Part shown: positions 1 to 8,371 of the stretch, one piece after another
Numbering within the stretch: the first letter of the stretch is position 1
Layout of the letters: the number at the start of each line of letters is the position of its first letter
Assembly: GCA_017428945.1 (NCBI GenBank)
Contig: JAFRPW010000034.1
Coordinates: forward strand, 1 to 64,000
Direction of reading: 5' to 3'
Length of the DNA stretch: 64,000 nt
From: Bacteroidales bacterium
GTDB lineage: Bacteria; Bacteroidota; Bacteroidia; Bacteroidales; UBA932
Made by a program: the position numbers and the translations under genes
Notes under the pieces: model-generated
What the model saw: only the letters and a program-made list of their open reading frames with translations
What the model was told of the DNA's origin: nothing
The model's database searches: none

Positions 1-823
1 CGGTAACGCCCAGATGAGTGAACTGGATCCTTCCGTACGTGAGAAGACAGACATCCTTGACTCCCTCGGTAACACCACCGCCGCAACCGGAAAGGGCTTT
101 GCCATCGGCTCTGCTGCCCTCACGGCCCTGGCCCTCCTGGCATCCTATATTGAGGAAATCAAGATCGGCTTCGGCCACCTTGCCGCAAAGGGCGGCGAAA
201 TGGCCGCGGAATTCTCCCGCCTCGCTCACGGCAGCATCACCGACATTGTGGAGCACTATGACATCACCCTTATGAACCCTATGGTGCTGGTTGGCATTTT
301 CATCGGCTCAATGATGGCGTTCCTCTTCTGCGGTCTTACCATGAACGCCGTTGGACGTGCCGCAGAGAAGATGGTCATAGAGGTACGCCGCCAGTTCCGT
401 GAAATTGCCGGCATCCTTGAAGGAAAACAGCGCCCGGACTACACCAGTTGCGTGCGCATCTCCACCAAGGCTGCCCAGCACGAGATGATTTTCCCGTCCC
501 TCCTTGCCATCATCGTCCCCATGCTTGTGGGTGTCATCCTTGGCCCTGCAGGTGTTATCGGCCTCCTTGCCGGCGGCCTTGGCGCAGGCTTCGTCCTGGC
601 CATCTTCCTGGCCAACTCCGGCGGCGCCTGGGACAACGCCAAGAAATACGTTGAGGAAGGCCACTTCGGCGGCAAGAACTCCTCCAGCCACCACGCCACC
701 GTGGTAGGCGACACCGTGGGAGACCCCTTCAAGGACACCTCCGGCCCTTCCATCAACATCCTTATCAAGCTCATGAGCATGGTCTCCATTGTCATGGCCG
801 GCCTTACTGTGATGCTGCACTAG
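1..823 (+). CDS. hppA: Membrane-bound proton/sodium-translocating pyrophosphatase, C-terminal part
   Basis: The gene is cut by the left edge; the reading frame is open from base 2 and ends at TAG 821-823. About 273 C-terminal residues of a protein usually near 700-800 residues are present. The family couples hydrolysis of pyrophosphate to pumping of H+ or Na+ across the inner membrane. Visible family signatures are the [10 protein letters not shown] block, several hydrophobic helices, the DNAKKYVE segment and the conserved C-terminal [14 protein letters not shown] stretch. The Ala in GNTTAA, where K+-independent enzymes carry Lys, points to the K+-dependent class, which includes the Na+ pumps. 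Ion specificity cannot be decided without the N-terminal half. No clear terminator follows; the next element is the hip operator. Confidence 0.95.
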   Translation, partial: GNAQMSELDPSVREKTDILDSLGNTTAATGKGFAIGSAALTALALLASYIEEIKIGFGHLAAKGGEMAAEFSRLAHGSITDIVEHYDITLMNPMVLVGIFIGSMMAFLFCGLTMNAVGRAAEKMVIEVRRQFREIAGILEGKQRPDYTSCVRISTKAAQHEMIFPSLLAIIVPMLVGVILGPAGVIGLLAGGLGAGFVLAIFLANSGGAWDNAKKYVEEGHFGGKNSSSHHATVVGDTVGDPFKDTSGPSINILIKLMSMVSIVMAGLTVMLH

Positions 824-859
824 TCTTTTTTACTGGGCATTCGGAAAATATTGGATGTA

Positions 860-932
860 CCAACATATTGTGATTTTTTTGTTGCAAATCTAGTTTTATT
901 GTATTATTTTTGCAAAAATCACAATATGTTGG
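860..932. promoter_or_regulatory. Perfect 19-bp inverted repeat, probable HipB operator
   Basis: CCAACATATTGTGATTTTT at 860-878 is repeated exactly as its reverse complement at 914-932, with 35 bases between. The second arm ends 4 bases before the hipB ATG. The spacer holds a -33-like TTTG (878-881) and a TAnnTTTG -7 element, so a dimeric repressor on each arm would flank the promoter. Autorepression by HipB is the rule for this family; its use of this repeat is inference. Confidence 0.75.
905..912 (+). promoter_or_regulatory. -7 element of the hip promoter
   Basis: TATTTTTG matches the Bacteroidota -7 consensus TAnnTTTG and lies 24 bases before the hipB ATG. A TTTG at 878-881 may be the -33 element, although its spacing (23) is slightly long. 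Both lie between or at the edge of the arms of the inverted repeat. Confidence 0.5.
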
Positions 933-935
933 GAT

Positions 936-1142
936 ATGGATAGTATCGGAAAGCAAATAAAAGAAAGGCGAAAAAGCCTCAAAGTAACCCAGCGGCAGCT
1001 GGCGGAACTGTCCGGGGTGGGAATTAATACGCTCACCAAGATTGAAAGGGATGAGGCCAACCCAAGTCTTAGAATCATTGAAAGGGTTCTTGACACGCTT
1101 GGGCTCGTTTTAACTACAAGCATTAAACCTGTCAATCTGTAA
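936..1142 (+). CDS. hipB: HipB-like XRE antitoxin/repressor
   Basis: A 68-residue protein that is almost entirely one Cro/C1-type helix-turn-helix: IGKQIKERRKSLKVTQRQLA, then LSGVGINTLTKIERDEANPS, then a short LxxVLDTLGL helix. The size and sequence fit HipB, the DNA-binding partner of HipA-family kinases. Its TAA overlaps the ATG of the next gene (TAATG at 1140-1144), so the genes are translationally coupled. It probably binds the inverted repeat just upstream. Confidence 0.88.
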   Translation: MDSIGKQIKERRKSLKVTQRQLAELSGVGINTLTKIERDEANPSLRIIERVLDTLGLVLTTSIKPVNL

Positions 1143-1462
1143 TGAGGCAAGCTCTTGTATACAACAACGGCCGTCTTGCCGGATTGCTTACGGAAGCCTC
1201 ACCGTCAGAATACATATTCCGCTACGATGATGCCTATTTTGCGGACAAAGAGGCTCCCGCAATTAGCCTGACAATACCCAAAAGCAGGCAGGAGCACCAT
1301 ATGCCGTTTTTATTTCCTTTCTTTGCCAATATGCTTTCTGAAGGGCACAACCGGACAGTCCAGGCGGCAATCCATAAACTTGACAGGGAAGACGATTTTG
1401 GAATTCTTCTGGCAACTGCTCAGACAGACACCCCAGGAGCAATAACAGTGAAACCATTATGA
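1142..1462 (+). CDS. hipS: HipS-like protein (free-standing HipA N-terminal subdomain)
   Basis: A 106-residue protein matching the N-terminal subdomain of HipA (VYNNGRLAGLLTEASPSEYIFRYDDAYF, then SLTIPKSRQ and FFANMLSEGHNR). In ordinary HipA this domain is fused to the kinase; here it is a separate gene between hipB and the kinase, the order of the tripartite HipBST systems, in which HipS rather than HipB neutralises the HipT kinase. It overlaps hipT by the four bases ATGA (1459-1462). The antitoxin role is inferred from the gene order and domain split. Confidence 0.82.
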   Translation: MRQALVYNNGRLAGLLTEASPSEYIFRYDDAYFADKEAPAISLTIPKSRQEHHMPFLFPFFANMLSEGHNRTVQAAIHKLDREDDFGILLATAQTDTPGAITVKPL

Positions 1463-2415
1463 CCAATATACCCTTTCATCATTATACTGCTACCCAGTTG
1501 CGGCATTTGACCGGAGGTATTGCGGTTTCACCAGTCCTTCCTTTCGAGAGTCCGTCGGCAGAAATATCAAGGTTAAACGAGAACAGAGGGAGATTATCTT
1601 TATCAGGAGCGCAGAGCAAGTATTCGGTTCTCATAAAGGACGGCAAGTTCCAGCTTACCTCTGAAGGAGAGCGGGGAACTCATATCCTTAAGCCGGCGCT
1701 CACAGATTTTGAGAATTGCACAGACAGCCCTGCCAATGAACACCTGACCATGGAAATTGCCAGGCAGGTTTTCCATATAAATACGGCCGCCAACTCCTTA
1801 TGTTTTTTCAAAAGCGGAGATGCGGCTTACATTACCCGCCGATATGACTATTCTCCAGACGGGAGCAAAATCCAGCAGGAAGATTTTGCTTCGCTTGGTG
1901 GTATCTCGGCCGACAGATACGGACGCGATTACAAATACACCGCACTCAGTTACCAGGATATAGGTGACTTGATAAAAAAGTATATCCCGGCCTGGAGGAT
2001 AGAAATCGTCAAATTTTTTGACCTGATTCTATTCAATTTCTTGTTCTCCAACGGAGACGCCCACTTGAAAAACTTTTCAGCATTGAGAAACAAAGCTGGA
2101 GACTACAGTCTTTCTCCTGCGTATGATCTCATAAACACAAGCATTCATCTGCCTGGTGACAGCGTGTTTGCCTTGCAAAAGGGTTTATTTGCCGACGGGC
2201 GCTCTTTCCCTCTTGGATTAGGAAACAAAGACTTTTATGAGTTTGGGCTGGCGCTGGATATCCCTGAAACAATTGTGAGGAGGGAATTAGATCGGTTTAC
2301 GGCCGATTATCCGGCAATTGAATCCATGGTCCATTCCTCATTCCTGTCAGACCATGCCAAACAATCATACTATTCACTTTATCATACACGCCTGGTCTCC
2401 TTTCTGAGGGTATGA
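1459..2415 (+). CDS. hipT: HipT-like serine/threonine kinase toxin (HipA C-terminal domain)
   Basis: A 318-residue HipA-type kinase without the N-terminal subdomain. The Gly-rich loop reads LSLSGAQSKYSVLI (about residues 47-60) with a Ser-x-Ser arrangement like the autophosphorylation site of HipT. The catalytic loop is SNGDAHLKNFS (about residues 194-204) and the metal-binding motif is LSPAYDLINT (about residues 214-223). HipA phosphorylates glutamyl-tRNA synthetase, whereas characterised HipT targets tryptophanyl-tRNA synthetase; the target here is unknown. It is the last gene of the hip operon, and the next gene has its own -7 element 12 bases after the stop. Confidence 0.87.
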   Translation: MTNIPFHHYTATQLRHLTGGIAVSPVLPFESPSAEISRLNENRGRLSLSGAQSKYSVLIKDGKFQLTSEGERGTHILKPALTDFENCTDSPANEHLTMEIARQVFHINTAANSLCFFKSGDAAYITRRYDYSPDGSKIQQEDFASLGGISADRYGRDYKYTALSYQDIGDLIKKYIPAWRIEIVKFFDLILFNFLFSNGDAHLKNFSALRNKAGDYSLSPAYDLINTSIHLPGDSVFALQKGLFADGRSFPLGLGNKDFYEFGLALDIPETIVRRELDRFTADYPAIESMVHSSFLSDHAKQSYYSLYHTRLVSFLRV

Positions 2416-2426
2416 GAGAAATTTAT

Positions 2427-2434
2427 TAAATTTG
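2427..2434 (+). promoter_or_regulatory. -7 element for the O-acetylation operon
   Basis: TAAATTTG is a perfect TAnnTTTG match 7 bases before the ATG at 2442, so the predicted transcript would have almost no leader. Confidence 0.5.
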
Positions 2435-2441
2435 CACACTT

Positions 2442-3836
2442 ATGCGCCCGCGGCAGGTACTCATATTTCTTCTTGGCGTATTCGCCCTCATCGGGGCGGG
2501 GTGGCTGGCGTTCCCTTCGGACGGCGTCAAGGCCGGTCCGGTGACGCTTCGCTTCCCGTCATTTGCCAAGATGGCGGCGGAGGCAAGGGAGAAGAAAGTG
2601 GACGTGGATTCCGTCCTCACTGCCGTAGAGGAGCGTTTCCACATGAGGGGAGACACCCTTGACTACTATCACCGCTTCTTCACGGAGAACCCGGACCGCA
2701 TATATCTCCCCGGAGACGATTATACCTTCTTCGACAGCGTCTTCATCCGCATGGCCGCGGCGGACACTTCCGTTGTGAGGGTAGTCCATTACGGAGACTC
2801 CCAGATAGAGATGGACCGCATGTCGCAAGATTTGCGTGATGCCCTCCAGGAGCGCTTCGGCGGCATTGGAACGGGCATGTTCCCGGCACTTTCCAACGTG
2901 CCGTCGGCAAGCATCCAGCGCTATTCCAGCGGCGGTTTTGTCCAGTACACCATGTACGGAGACTCCACCACCCAGCGTGCCGGCCACAGCCGTTACGGCC
3001 CCATGGCGCAGGTGGTGCAGATGACCGGCGGCGGCACAATAAGCCTCCGCGCCACCCGCAATAAAACGGCCAGGGAGCGCACCAAGACATTCCAGACCGT
3101 ATCCCTCCTTTACGGCAGGCCGGGCGGAGGTTTCCGGGCCAGGGCAACATCGGACACCCTGAGGCCTCAGGCAACGGTTCAGACATCCCCGGGAGGCACT
3201 ACGCTCATGACCTGGGATTTCGGACGCCCGGTGGAAAAGGCCAATATCGTCCTTGGCGGAAATGCGGAGATTTATGGCGTTTCGGCCGATGGCGCAGCCG
3301 GCGTCGCGGTAGACAATATCCCCCTCAGGGGCTGCTCCGGCACCATTTTCACCAGGATTAACGGAAACCTGATGGCAGAGTCCATGGAGCTGGAGAACGC
3401 TGCCCTCATCATCCTTCAGTTCGGAGGCAACTACATGCCCGTAACCACTTCCACGGAAAGGGTGGTCAATTACTGCAAGATGATTACGGACCAGATCCAG
3501 TACTTCCACAAGGTGGCTCCGCAGGCCCGGATTCTTTTCATCGGCCCGTCCGATATGGGGACTTCCCGCGGCGGCCGCATCGTCACAAGGCCGCGCCTGC
3601 CGGAGATGGTAGATTCTCTCAAGGCCACGGCTCTCCGGAACGATGCCGCCTACTGGGATATGTTCCGCATGATGGGCGGGGAAAACTCCATGGTGCAGTG
3701 GGTAAAGCACCAGCCTCCATATGCGGGAGCGGACTACACGCACTTTACTCCTGCCGGTGCCCAGAAGGTGGGGGAGGCCCTTAGCAAGTCTTTCCTCACA
3801 TACTATGACTATTATCTCCTGAGGAACGCCCGATGA
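2442..3836 (+). CDS. SGNH/GDSL-like esterase or acetyltransferase, membrane-anchored
   Basis: A 464-residue protein with an N-terminal hydrophobic segment (residues 6-24). The SGNH block I is VVHYGDSQIEMDR with the nucleophile Ser near residue 120; a FGGN block with the Asn lies in the middle, and the C-terminal block is DYTHFTPAGAQ with the catalytic Asp-x-x-His. A long beta-rich insertion separates block I from the rest. It is the first of three overlapping genes ending in an MBOAT acyltransferase, the arrangement of AlgI/AlgJ/AlgX-type systems that O-acetylate exported polysaccharides. The most likely role is periplasmic transfer or removal of acetyl groups; the substrate is unknown. Confidence 0.8.
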   Translation: MRPRQVLIFLLGVFALIGAGWLAFPSDGVKAGPVTLRFPSFAKMAAEAREKKVDVDSVLTAVEERFHMRGDTLDYYHRFFTENPDRIYLPGDDYTFFDSVFIRMAAADTSVVRVVHYGDSQIEMDRMSQDLRDALQERFGGIGTGMFPALSNVPSASIQRYSSGGFVQYTMYGDSTTQRAGHSRYGPMAQVVQMTGGGTISLRATRNKTARERTKTFQTVSLLYGRPGGGFRARATSDTLRPQATVQTSPGGTTLMTWDFGRPVEKANIVLGGNAEIYGVSADGAAGVAVDNIPLRGCSGTIFTRINGNLMAESMELENAALIILQFGGNYMPVTTSTERVVNYCKMITDQIQYFHKVAPQARILFIGPSDMGTSRGGRIVTRPRLPEMVDSLKATALRNDAAYWDMFRMMGGENSMVQWVKHQPPYAGADYTHFTPAGAQKVGEALSKSFLTYYDYYLLRNAR

Positions 3837-5011
3837 AAAAGTTCCTCGCCTGCATCCTTCTGATAATCATGGTGCTGCCCCTTCGGGCGCGGCGCTATCC
3901 CTTTGTGAGGGTAGAGAGGAACCAGGTGCAGTTCCCTGCAGGGGATTCCCCGGATTTCCGGCGTTTTCTCCGAAAGACAGATTCCCTGGTGCTCTTTGGC
4001 ACCGGAAGCGTGAGAGTGCTGCATGTGGGCGGCTCCCACGTCCATGGCGGCACATGGAGCGGACGGCTCCGCAACCATTTCCTGGCCCTCAGGTACGGCA
4101 TGGACGGCGGGCGCGGCCTGGTTTTCCCCTTTGCCGCGGCGGGAACCAATACTCCTGCAACGTACAACACATCGTCAACTGCCGGCTGGGAATATACCCG
4201 GTGCCTGAGCCCGGACTGGGACCTTGGCCTTGTGGGCGCGGGGATAAGGGGTGCCGATACATCGGCCCGCGCAACCATCGACCTTCTGCCCCGGGAAGTT
4301 CACGTGATGCAGCAGAGGTTCGCCTTCAACAGGGTCACGCTGCTTGGCTACGGAGACAGGGAGCCGGTTCTGCTGCTTTCCAAGAAAGATACCCTCTGGG
4401 GCTGGCAGGACGGCCCCATGTGGCGTTTCAACATGCCCTGCTACACGGACTGGGTGCAGATTGGCCTGTCCGCACAGTCTTCCGGCTCTTATACACTGGA
4501 AGGCGTTTATCTGGACAAATCCAGCGGAGGTTTTACGTACTCGGAGGCCGGGATTAACGGCGCATCCACAAGTTCCTGGCTCAAGTGCGACCACTGGGAA
4601 AGGGACATCCGCCTGGTTAGGCCGGACCTGGTGATTTTCTCCATCGGCATAAACGATATCCAGGGAACAAACTTCAACGCAGACCGCTTCAAGGCCAATT
4701 ACCGGGAGCTCATAAAGATGGTCCGGAAGGCCAATCCCCGCTGCGCAATCCTGTTTACCGGCATCAACGACAGCGTGGTGAGGCGGCACGTGAACCCCTA
4801 TACGGAAGAGGTTGAGACGGCATTTGCGGACCTTGCCCGCGAGTATAAGGGCGCCTTCTGGGACATGTACGACATCATGGGCGGCTATGGCTCCATGGCC
4901 ATCTGGAAAGAGGCCGGCCTTTCACAGGCGGACCAGGTTCACTTTACTGCCGACGGCTACAGGCTCCTTGGGGACCTGATGTTTGACGCCATAATGAACT
5001 GCAAGCGATGA
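3833..5011 (+). CDS. Second SGNH-hydrolase-fold protein, exported
   Basis: A 392-residue protein with a signal peptide (MKKFLACILLIIMVLPLRAR). Block I reads VLHVGGSHVHGG, so the usual Asp of GDS is Gly but the Ser (about residue 68) is kept. Block III reads SIGINDIQ with the expected Gly and Asn, and the last block is DQVHFTADGYRLLGDLM with Asp-x-x-His. It overlaps the first SGNH gene and the MBOAT gene by ATGA at each end, so all three are co-translated. The block I change may alter oxyanion-hole geometry but leaves the triad intact. It is probably a partner acetyltransferase or esterase acting on the same glycan. Confidence 0.78.
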   Translation: MKKFLACILLIIMVLPLRARRYPFVRVERNQVQFPAGDSPDFRRFLRKTDSLVLFGTGSVRVLHVGGSHVHGGTWSGRLRNHFLALRYGMDGGRGLVFPFAAAGTNTPATYNTSSTAGWEYTRCLSPDWDLGLVGAGIRGADTSARATIDLLPREVHVMQQRFAFNRVTLLGYGDREPVLLLSKKDTLWGWQDGPMWRFNMPCYTDWVQIGLSAQSSGSYTLEGVYLDKSSGGFTYSEAGINGASTSSWLKCDHWERDIRLVRPDLVIFSIGINDIQGTNFNADRFKANYRELIKMVRKANPRCAILFTGINDSVVRRHVNPYTEEVETAFADLAREYKGAFWDMYDIMGGYGSMAIWKEAGLSQADQVHFTADGYRLLGDLMFDAIMNCKR

Positions 5012-6900
5012 GCGGCCTCTGGGATGTCATACGGGAGTTTTTGCAGAACCTGTTCGCCTTTGACCAGGCGCACCCGCTGCTGTTCACCCAGTTTTACTTC
5101 TGGGCGTTCTTCGCGCTGGTTTTCGCGGTGTTCTCGCTGTTTCACAGCAAGCCGCTTCTGCGAAACGGCTACCTTTTTGCCTGCTCGCTGTTCTTCTATT
5201 ACAAGACAAGCGGCGTTTTCCTTGCGCTTCTGGTCTTTGTAATAGTATATAACTTCTTTGCGGCCAAGTGGTTACATAAGCTGAAAAAGGAGGGGTGGCG
5301 GAAGTTTGTCACTACTCTGAGCGTGGTGATAGACCTTGGAATACTGGCGTATTTCAAGTATGCATACTTCCTCACTGACTTTGTGAACAACCTCTTCGGG
5401 CTGTCTCTGGAGGTGCACGACGTTCTTGGAGAGTTCCTGAACATGTGCATGGGCTTGGAAGTTTTCAGGGTTGACGCCATTATACTTCCCGTGGGCATAT
5501 CGTTCTTCACCTTCCAGGCGGTGAGCTACATAGTGGATGTGAAGCGCCGGAAGATTGCCCCGGTGGGAAATTTCCTGGACTTCGGGTTCTACCTCAGCTT
5601 CTTCCCGCAGCTGGTGGCAGGGCCAATCGTGCGTGCCGTGGAGTTTGTGGAGCAGCTTCACAAGCCCTACAACCTTAGCCGCAGGTGGTTCGGGATAGCC
5701 GTTTTCTGGATAATGAACGGCCTCCTTAAAAAGCTCATCCTGGCAGACTACATGGCCGTGAATTTCGCAGACCGTGTGTTCGAGAACCCTCTCATGTTCA
5801 GCGGTTTCGAAAACCTGAGCGCGCTGTTCTGCTACTCCCTGCAGGTGTATGCAGACTTCTCCGGATACACGGACATCGCCACCGGCGTAGCCATGCTCAT
5901 GGGCTTCTACCTGCCCCAGAACTTCAACTCTCCGTACAAGGCCCGGAGCACCCAGGAGTTCTGGAGGCGCTGGCACATGACCCTTTCCCGCTGGCTCAGG
6001 GACTACCTTTACATTCCGCTTGGAGGCAACAGGAACGCATCGGCCGGAACGTTTATCATCATTGCCGCCGTGGCGGTGTTCGGAAGCTTCCTGAGCGGCT
6101 CCTGGTGGGTGGCGTTCGGCGTTGCCGTGCTGGCCGCGGGCATTGGCATCTGGGCCTGGCGTAAGCCCGGGGACCGCAAGCTCATCACCACCAACATCAA
6201 CAGCATGAACACCATGCTGCTTGGAGGCCTGTGGCACGGCGCCAGCTGGAATTTCATGATCTGGGGCGGCCTCAACGGCATAGGGATGGTGATTTACAAA
6301 ATCTGGACAAAGCGTTCCATGGGGGTGAAAGTGCTCATCATTTCACTTGTCACCCTGCTCTGCGGAACCCTGTCCCTCACCCTCCATTACCCGGTCTGGA
6401 ACATGTTCTTCGTCTGGACCCTCATCATCCTCGCCGGCACGCTGGTAAAGGCCCTGATCCGTGCCATCCCCCTCTCCCGTCATTGCCGACCTGATCGGCA
6501 ATCTCCCGCCCTCGCCTGGCTTGACCGCGCCTGGGACATCTTCCAGACCTTCGTGTTCATCACCTTCACCCGTCTTTTCTTCCGCAGCGGCTCCAACCTG
6601 GACCCTGCCCTTGCCAACGAAGAGGCCTGGAATACCGCCAAGAACATGGTAAATCAGATTGGCGGCCCCTGGGACATGTCCCTGGTTCCGTCAATGGCCG
6701 CCGCCCATTGGCAGGTTCTGGTGTTGTTTGTTCTGGGAATGATCATCCACTGGCTGCCGGAGCGATTCAAGCACCGCTACCGCATTGTCTTTGCCCGCCT
6801 TCCTCTCTTCTGGATGGCCGTGGTGGTTGCCCTCATCATATTCTTCTTCTGCCAGTTCATCACCGCAGACCTCCAGACCTTCATCTACTTCCAGTTCTAG
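5008..6900 (+). CDS. MBOAT family O-acyltransferase (AlgI/DltB-like)
   Basis: A 630-residue polytopic membrane protein. Family motifs are IILPVGISFFTFQAVSYI, FFPQLVAGPI, QVYADFSGYTDIATGVA, RWHMTLSRWLRDYLYIPLGG and GGLWHGASWNFMIWGG, which carries the invariant His. Such proteins move acyl groups from the cytoplasm to a periplasmic acceptor. The length exceeds AlgI (about 520); part of the excess is a short palindromic-repeat insertion (SRHCRPDRQSP, about residues 490-500) in a loop before the last helices. Its ATG overlaps the stop of the preceding SGNH gene. Confidence 0.9.
   Translation: MSGLWDVIREFLQNLFAFDQAHPLLFTQFYFWAFFALVFAVFSLFHSKPLLRNGYLFACSLFFYYKTSGVFLALLVFVIVYNFFAAKWLHKLKKEGWRKFVTTLSVVIDLGILAYFKYAYFLTDFVNNLFGLSLEVHDVLGEFLNMCMGLEVFRVDAIILPVGISFFTFQAVSYIVDVKRRKIAPVGNFLDFGFYLSFFPQLVAGPIVRAVEFVEQLHKPYNLSRRWFGIAVFWIMNGLLKKLILADYMAVNFADRVFENPLMFSGFENLSALFCYSLQVYADFSGYTDIATGVAMLMGFYLPQNFNSPYKARSTQEFWRRWHMTLSRWLRDYLYIPLGGNRNASAGTFIIIAAVAVFGSFLSGSWWVAFGVAVLAAGIGIWAWRKPGDRKLITTNINSMNTMLLGGLWHGASWNFMIWGGLNGIGMVIYKIWTKRSMGVKVLIISLVTLLCGTLSLTLHYPVWNMFFVWTLIILAGTLVKALIRAIPLSRHCRPDRQSPALAWLDRAWDIFQTFVFITFTRLFFRSGSNLDPALANEEAWNTAKNMVNQIGGPWDMSLVPSMAAAHWQVLVLFVLGMIIHWLPERFKHRYRIVFARLPLFWMAVVVALIIFFFCQFITADLQTFIYFQF
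6479..6505 (+). repeat. Short palindromic repeat inside the MBOAT gene
   Basis: GTC followed by ATTGCCGA (6482-6489), a 5-base loop and the perfect complement TCGGCAAT (6495-6502), then CTC. It is the opposite orientation of the GAG-arm-n5-arm-GACG elements in dapF and the M20 gene. It is translated in frame as about ten hydrophilic residues. Confidence 0.7.
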
Positions 6901-6926
6901 GCCCAGGCCCCGCTTCCCCCAGAATA

Positions 6927-7028
6927 GTCACGCCAGGCCACGAAAATGCCCAAAAACGTGGCCCGGGATGACAGACACGTCACGCGAGGCCACAAAAACG
7001 CCGCAAACCGTGGCCGGAGATGACAGAC
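6927..7028. repeat. Two tandem copies of a ~50-bp repeat
   Basis: Copy 1 (6927-6976) and copy 2 (6979-7028) both begin GTCACGC-AGGCCAC and end with GTGGCC, GGGATGACAGAC or GGAGATGACAGAC. Within each copy GGCCAC and GTGGCC can pair. They lie between the convergent MBOAT and rsmA genes and may act as transcript-end hairpins. With the following inverted repeat they account for most of the 305-base gap 6901-7205. Confidence 0.6.
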
Positions 7029-7065
7029 GAAGCATGTCAAGGCATGATCCACGCACTTATTTCTT

Positions 7066-7191
7066 CGCGAAACAGACGGACACGGCGTTTCATTTGTTTC
7101 GGCGTGCCTTAAACAGTGTAAAGAAGGCTTTTTGACCGGTAAGGGCAGCGTGAAACAGATGAACGTGCCCCGCGGTTTGTTTCGCGAAACA
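7066..7191. repeat. Imperfect ~38-bp inverted repeat
   Basis: The segment starting CGCGAAACAGAC at 7066-7104 is repeated with several differences as its reverse complement at 7150-7187 (GTGAAACAGATGAACGTGCC through TTTCGCG). No coding signal was seen in the gap. The element could fold into a long hairpin at the 3' ends of both neighbouring genes. Confidence 0.45.
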
Positions 7192-7205
7192 GCAGGTTTC
7201 CGGAT

Positions 7206-8000
7206 TCAGGCCAGGAGGTTGGTAAGAGCCACAAAGTCCTCTACGGAGAGCTGCTCCGGACGCTGGGAGAATACGGGCTGGGACAGGAAGTCTGCAAGCT
7301 GTTCGGAAGACCAGCCTTCACGTGATGCTTTGGCTGCTGCCAGTGGTTTCAGGGGGTTACGCATCATCTTGCGGCGCTGGCCGAAGGCCGTTTTCACAAC
7401 GTTCTTGAAGAGCTTTTCGTCGCAGCCAAGGGAAGTACGGCCATTACGCGTAAGGCGTATCACGGCGCTTTCAACCTTGGGCGGCGGGGCAAAGCAGCCG
7501 GAGCCCACTGTGAAGAGGTATTCGATATCGTACCAGGCTTGCAATAACACTGAAAGAATGCCGTACGTCTTGCTTCCCGGGCCTTCCGCAATGCGTTCCG
7601 CCACCTCTTTCTGCACCATGCCCACAACGCAGGGAACGCTTTCCTTATAGTCCAGCACCTTGAAGAATATCTGGGACGATATGTTATAGGGGAAGTTGCC
7701 TATGATATTGAATTTCCCGGGGAAAATCCTCTCCAGCGGCAGGCGCAGGAAGTCCGCTTCCATCAGCCGGCCTTCCATGCCGGAGAAGTGCGTGAGGAGG
7801 TACTCCACGCTTTCCGTGTCTATCTCTACCAGGCGGAGGTCAACATCGTCCCGCTGCAGAAGATACTGCGACAGTACCCCCATGCCGGGGCCAACCTCCA
7901 GTGCCGGCAGCCCGCCGGGAAGGGCGTCAACAATGGCGCGCGCAACCTTCTGGTCCGTCAGGAAATGCTGCCCCAGGGCCTTTTTTGCTCTTACTTCCAT
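7206..8000 (-). CDS. rsmA: 16S rRNA A1518/A1519 dimethyltransferase RsmA (KsgA)
   Basis: A 264-residue class I SAM methyltransferase. It has the N-terminal KKALGQHFLTDQ signature, the SAM loop VGPGMGVLSQYL, the catalytic NFPYNIS motif and the C-terminal FGQRRKMMRNPLK helix found in all KsgA proteins. It dimethylates two adjacent adenines in helix 45 of 16S rRNA during 30S maturation. Its ATG lies 10 bases inside the 3' end of the HepT-like gene, so its translation is probably coupled to the toxin-antitoxin operon upstream, an odd setting for a conserved ribosome-maturation gene. Confidence 0.96.
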   Translation of the reverse strand: MEVRAKKALGQHFLTDQKVARAIVDALPGGLPALEVGPGMGVLSQYLLQRDDVDLRLVEIDTESVEYLLTHFSGMEGRLMEADFLRLPLERIFPGKFNIIGNFPYNISSQIFFKVLDYKESVPCVVGMVQKEVAERIAEGPGSKTYGILSVLLQAWYDIEYLFTVGSGCFAPPPKVESAVIRLTRNGRTSLGCDEKLFKNVVKTAFGQRRKMMRNPLKPLAAAKASREGWSSEQLADFLSQPVFSQRPEQLSVEDFVALTNLLA

Positions 8001-8371
8001 GTTATATTGTCTTTAATAGTCCGTGTTACTTCCAGCAGTTGTGGAATATCTGTCTTAACTGTATTGAAGATACCTTCTGCATCAACTTCACCATACTCGT
8101 GCGAAAGAAAGTTGCGCATTCCAAATACCTTTTCCCAGGGGACAGCCGTGTACGGCTGAAAGAAGCCCCTGCCGGCAAGGTTTCTAATCTTGACAAAGCT
8201 CTCCGTGATATACTGAAGGCTCATTCCGCAAGCCCTGTAAACAGTCATGCCATGCAGGCTGGTAATAAAGTCGTCCGGATTGTCAATATCCCCGCTCATC
8301 TTGCCCAGCAGTTCCATTTCTTTGATTGCGGCATCGAGAAGAAAGGATATTCGCTGCTTATTCTGTAACAT
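7991..8371 (-). CDS. hepT: HepT-like HEPN toxin (DUF86)
   Basis: A 126-residue all-helical protein with the HEPN RNase motif RNFLSHEY, an exact RX4HXY match. ATG 8371 was chosen; the longer frame to 8377 would need TTG. It overlaps the 3' end of the nucleotidyltransferase gene by 14 bases. In characterised MntA-HepT modules HepT is the toxin and MntA inactivates it by adding AMP to the Tyr of this motif, which is present here. A second overlap at its 3' end leads into rsmA. Confidence 0.85.
   Translation of the reverse strand: MLQNKQRISFLLDAAIKEMELLGKMSGDIDNPDDFITSLHGMTVYRACGMSLQYITESFVKIRNLAGRGFFQPYTAVPWEKVFGMRNFLSHEYGEVDAEGIFNTVKTDIPQLLEVTRTIKDNITWK

Noticed and set aside
879-913. Inverted repeat at 860-932 as the hppA terminator
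   Set aside because: The 35-base spacer contains a consensus promoter and the arms are AT-rich at the loop side; the position next to hipB fits an operator better.
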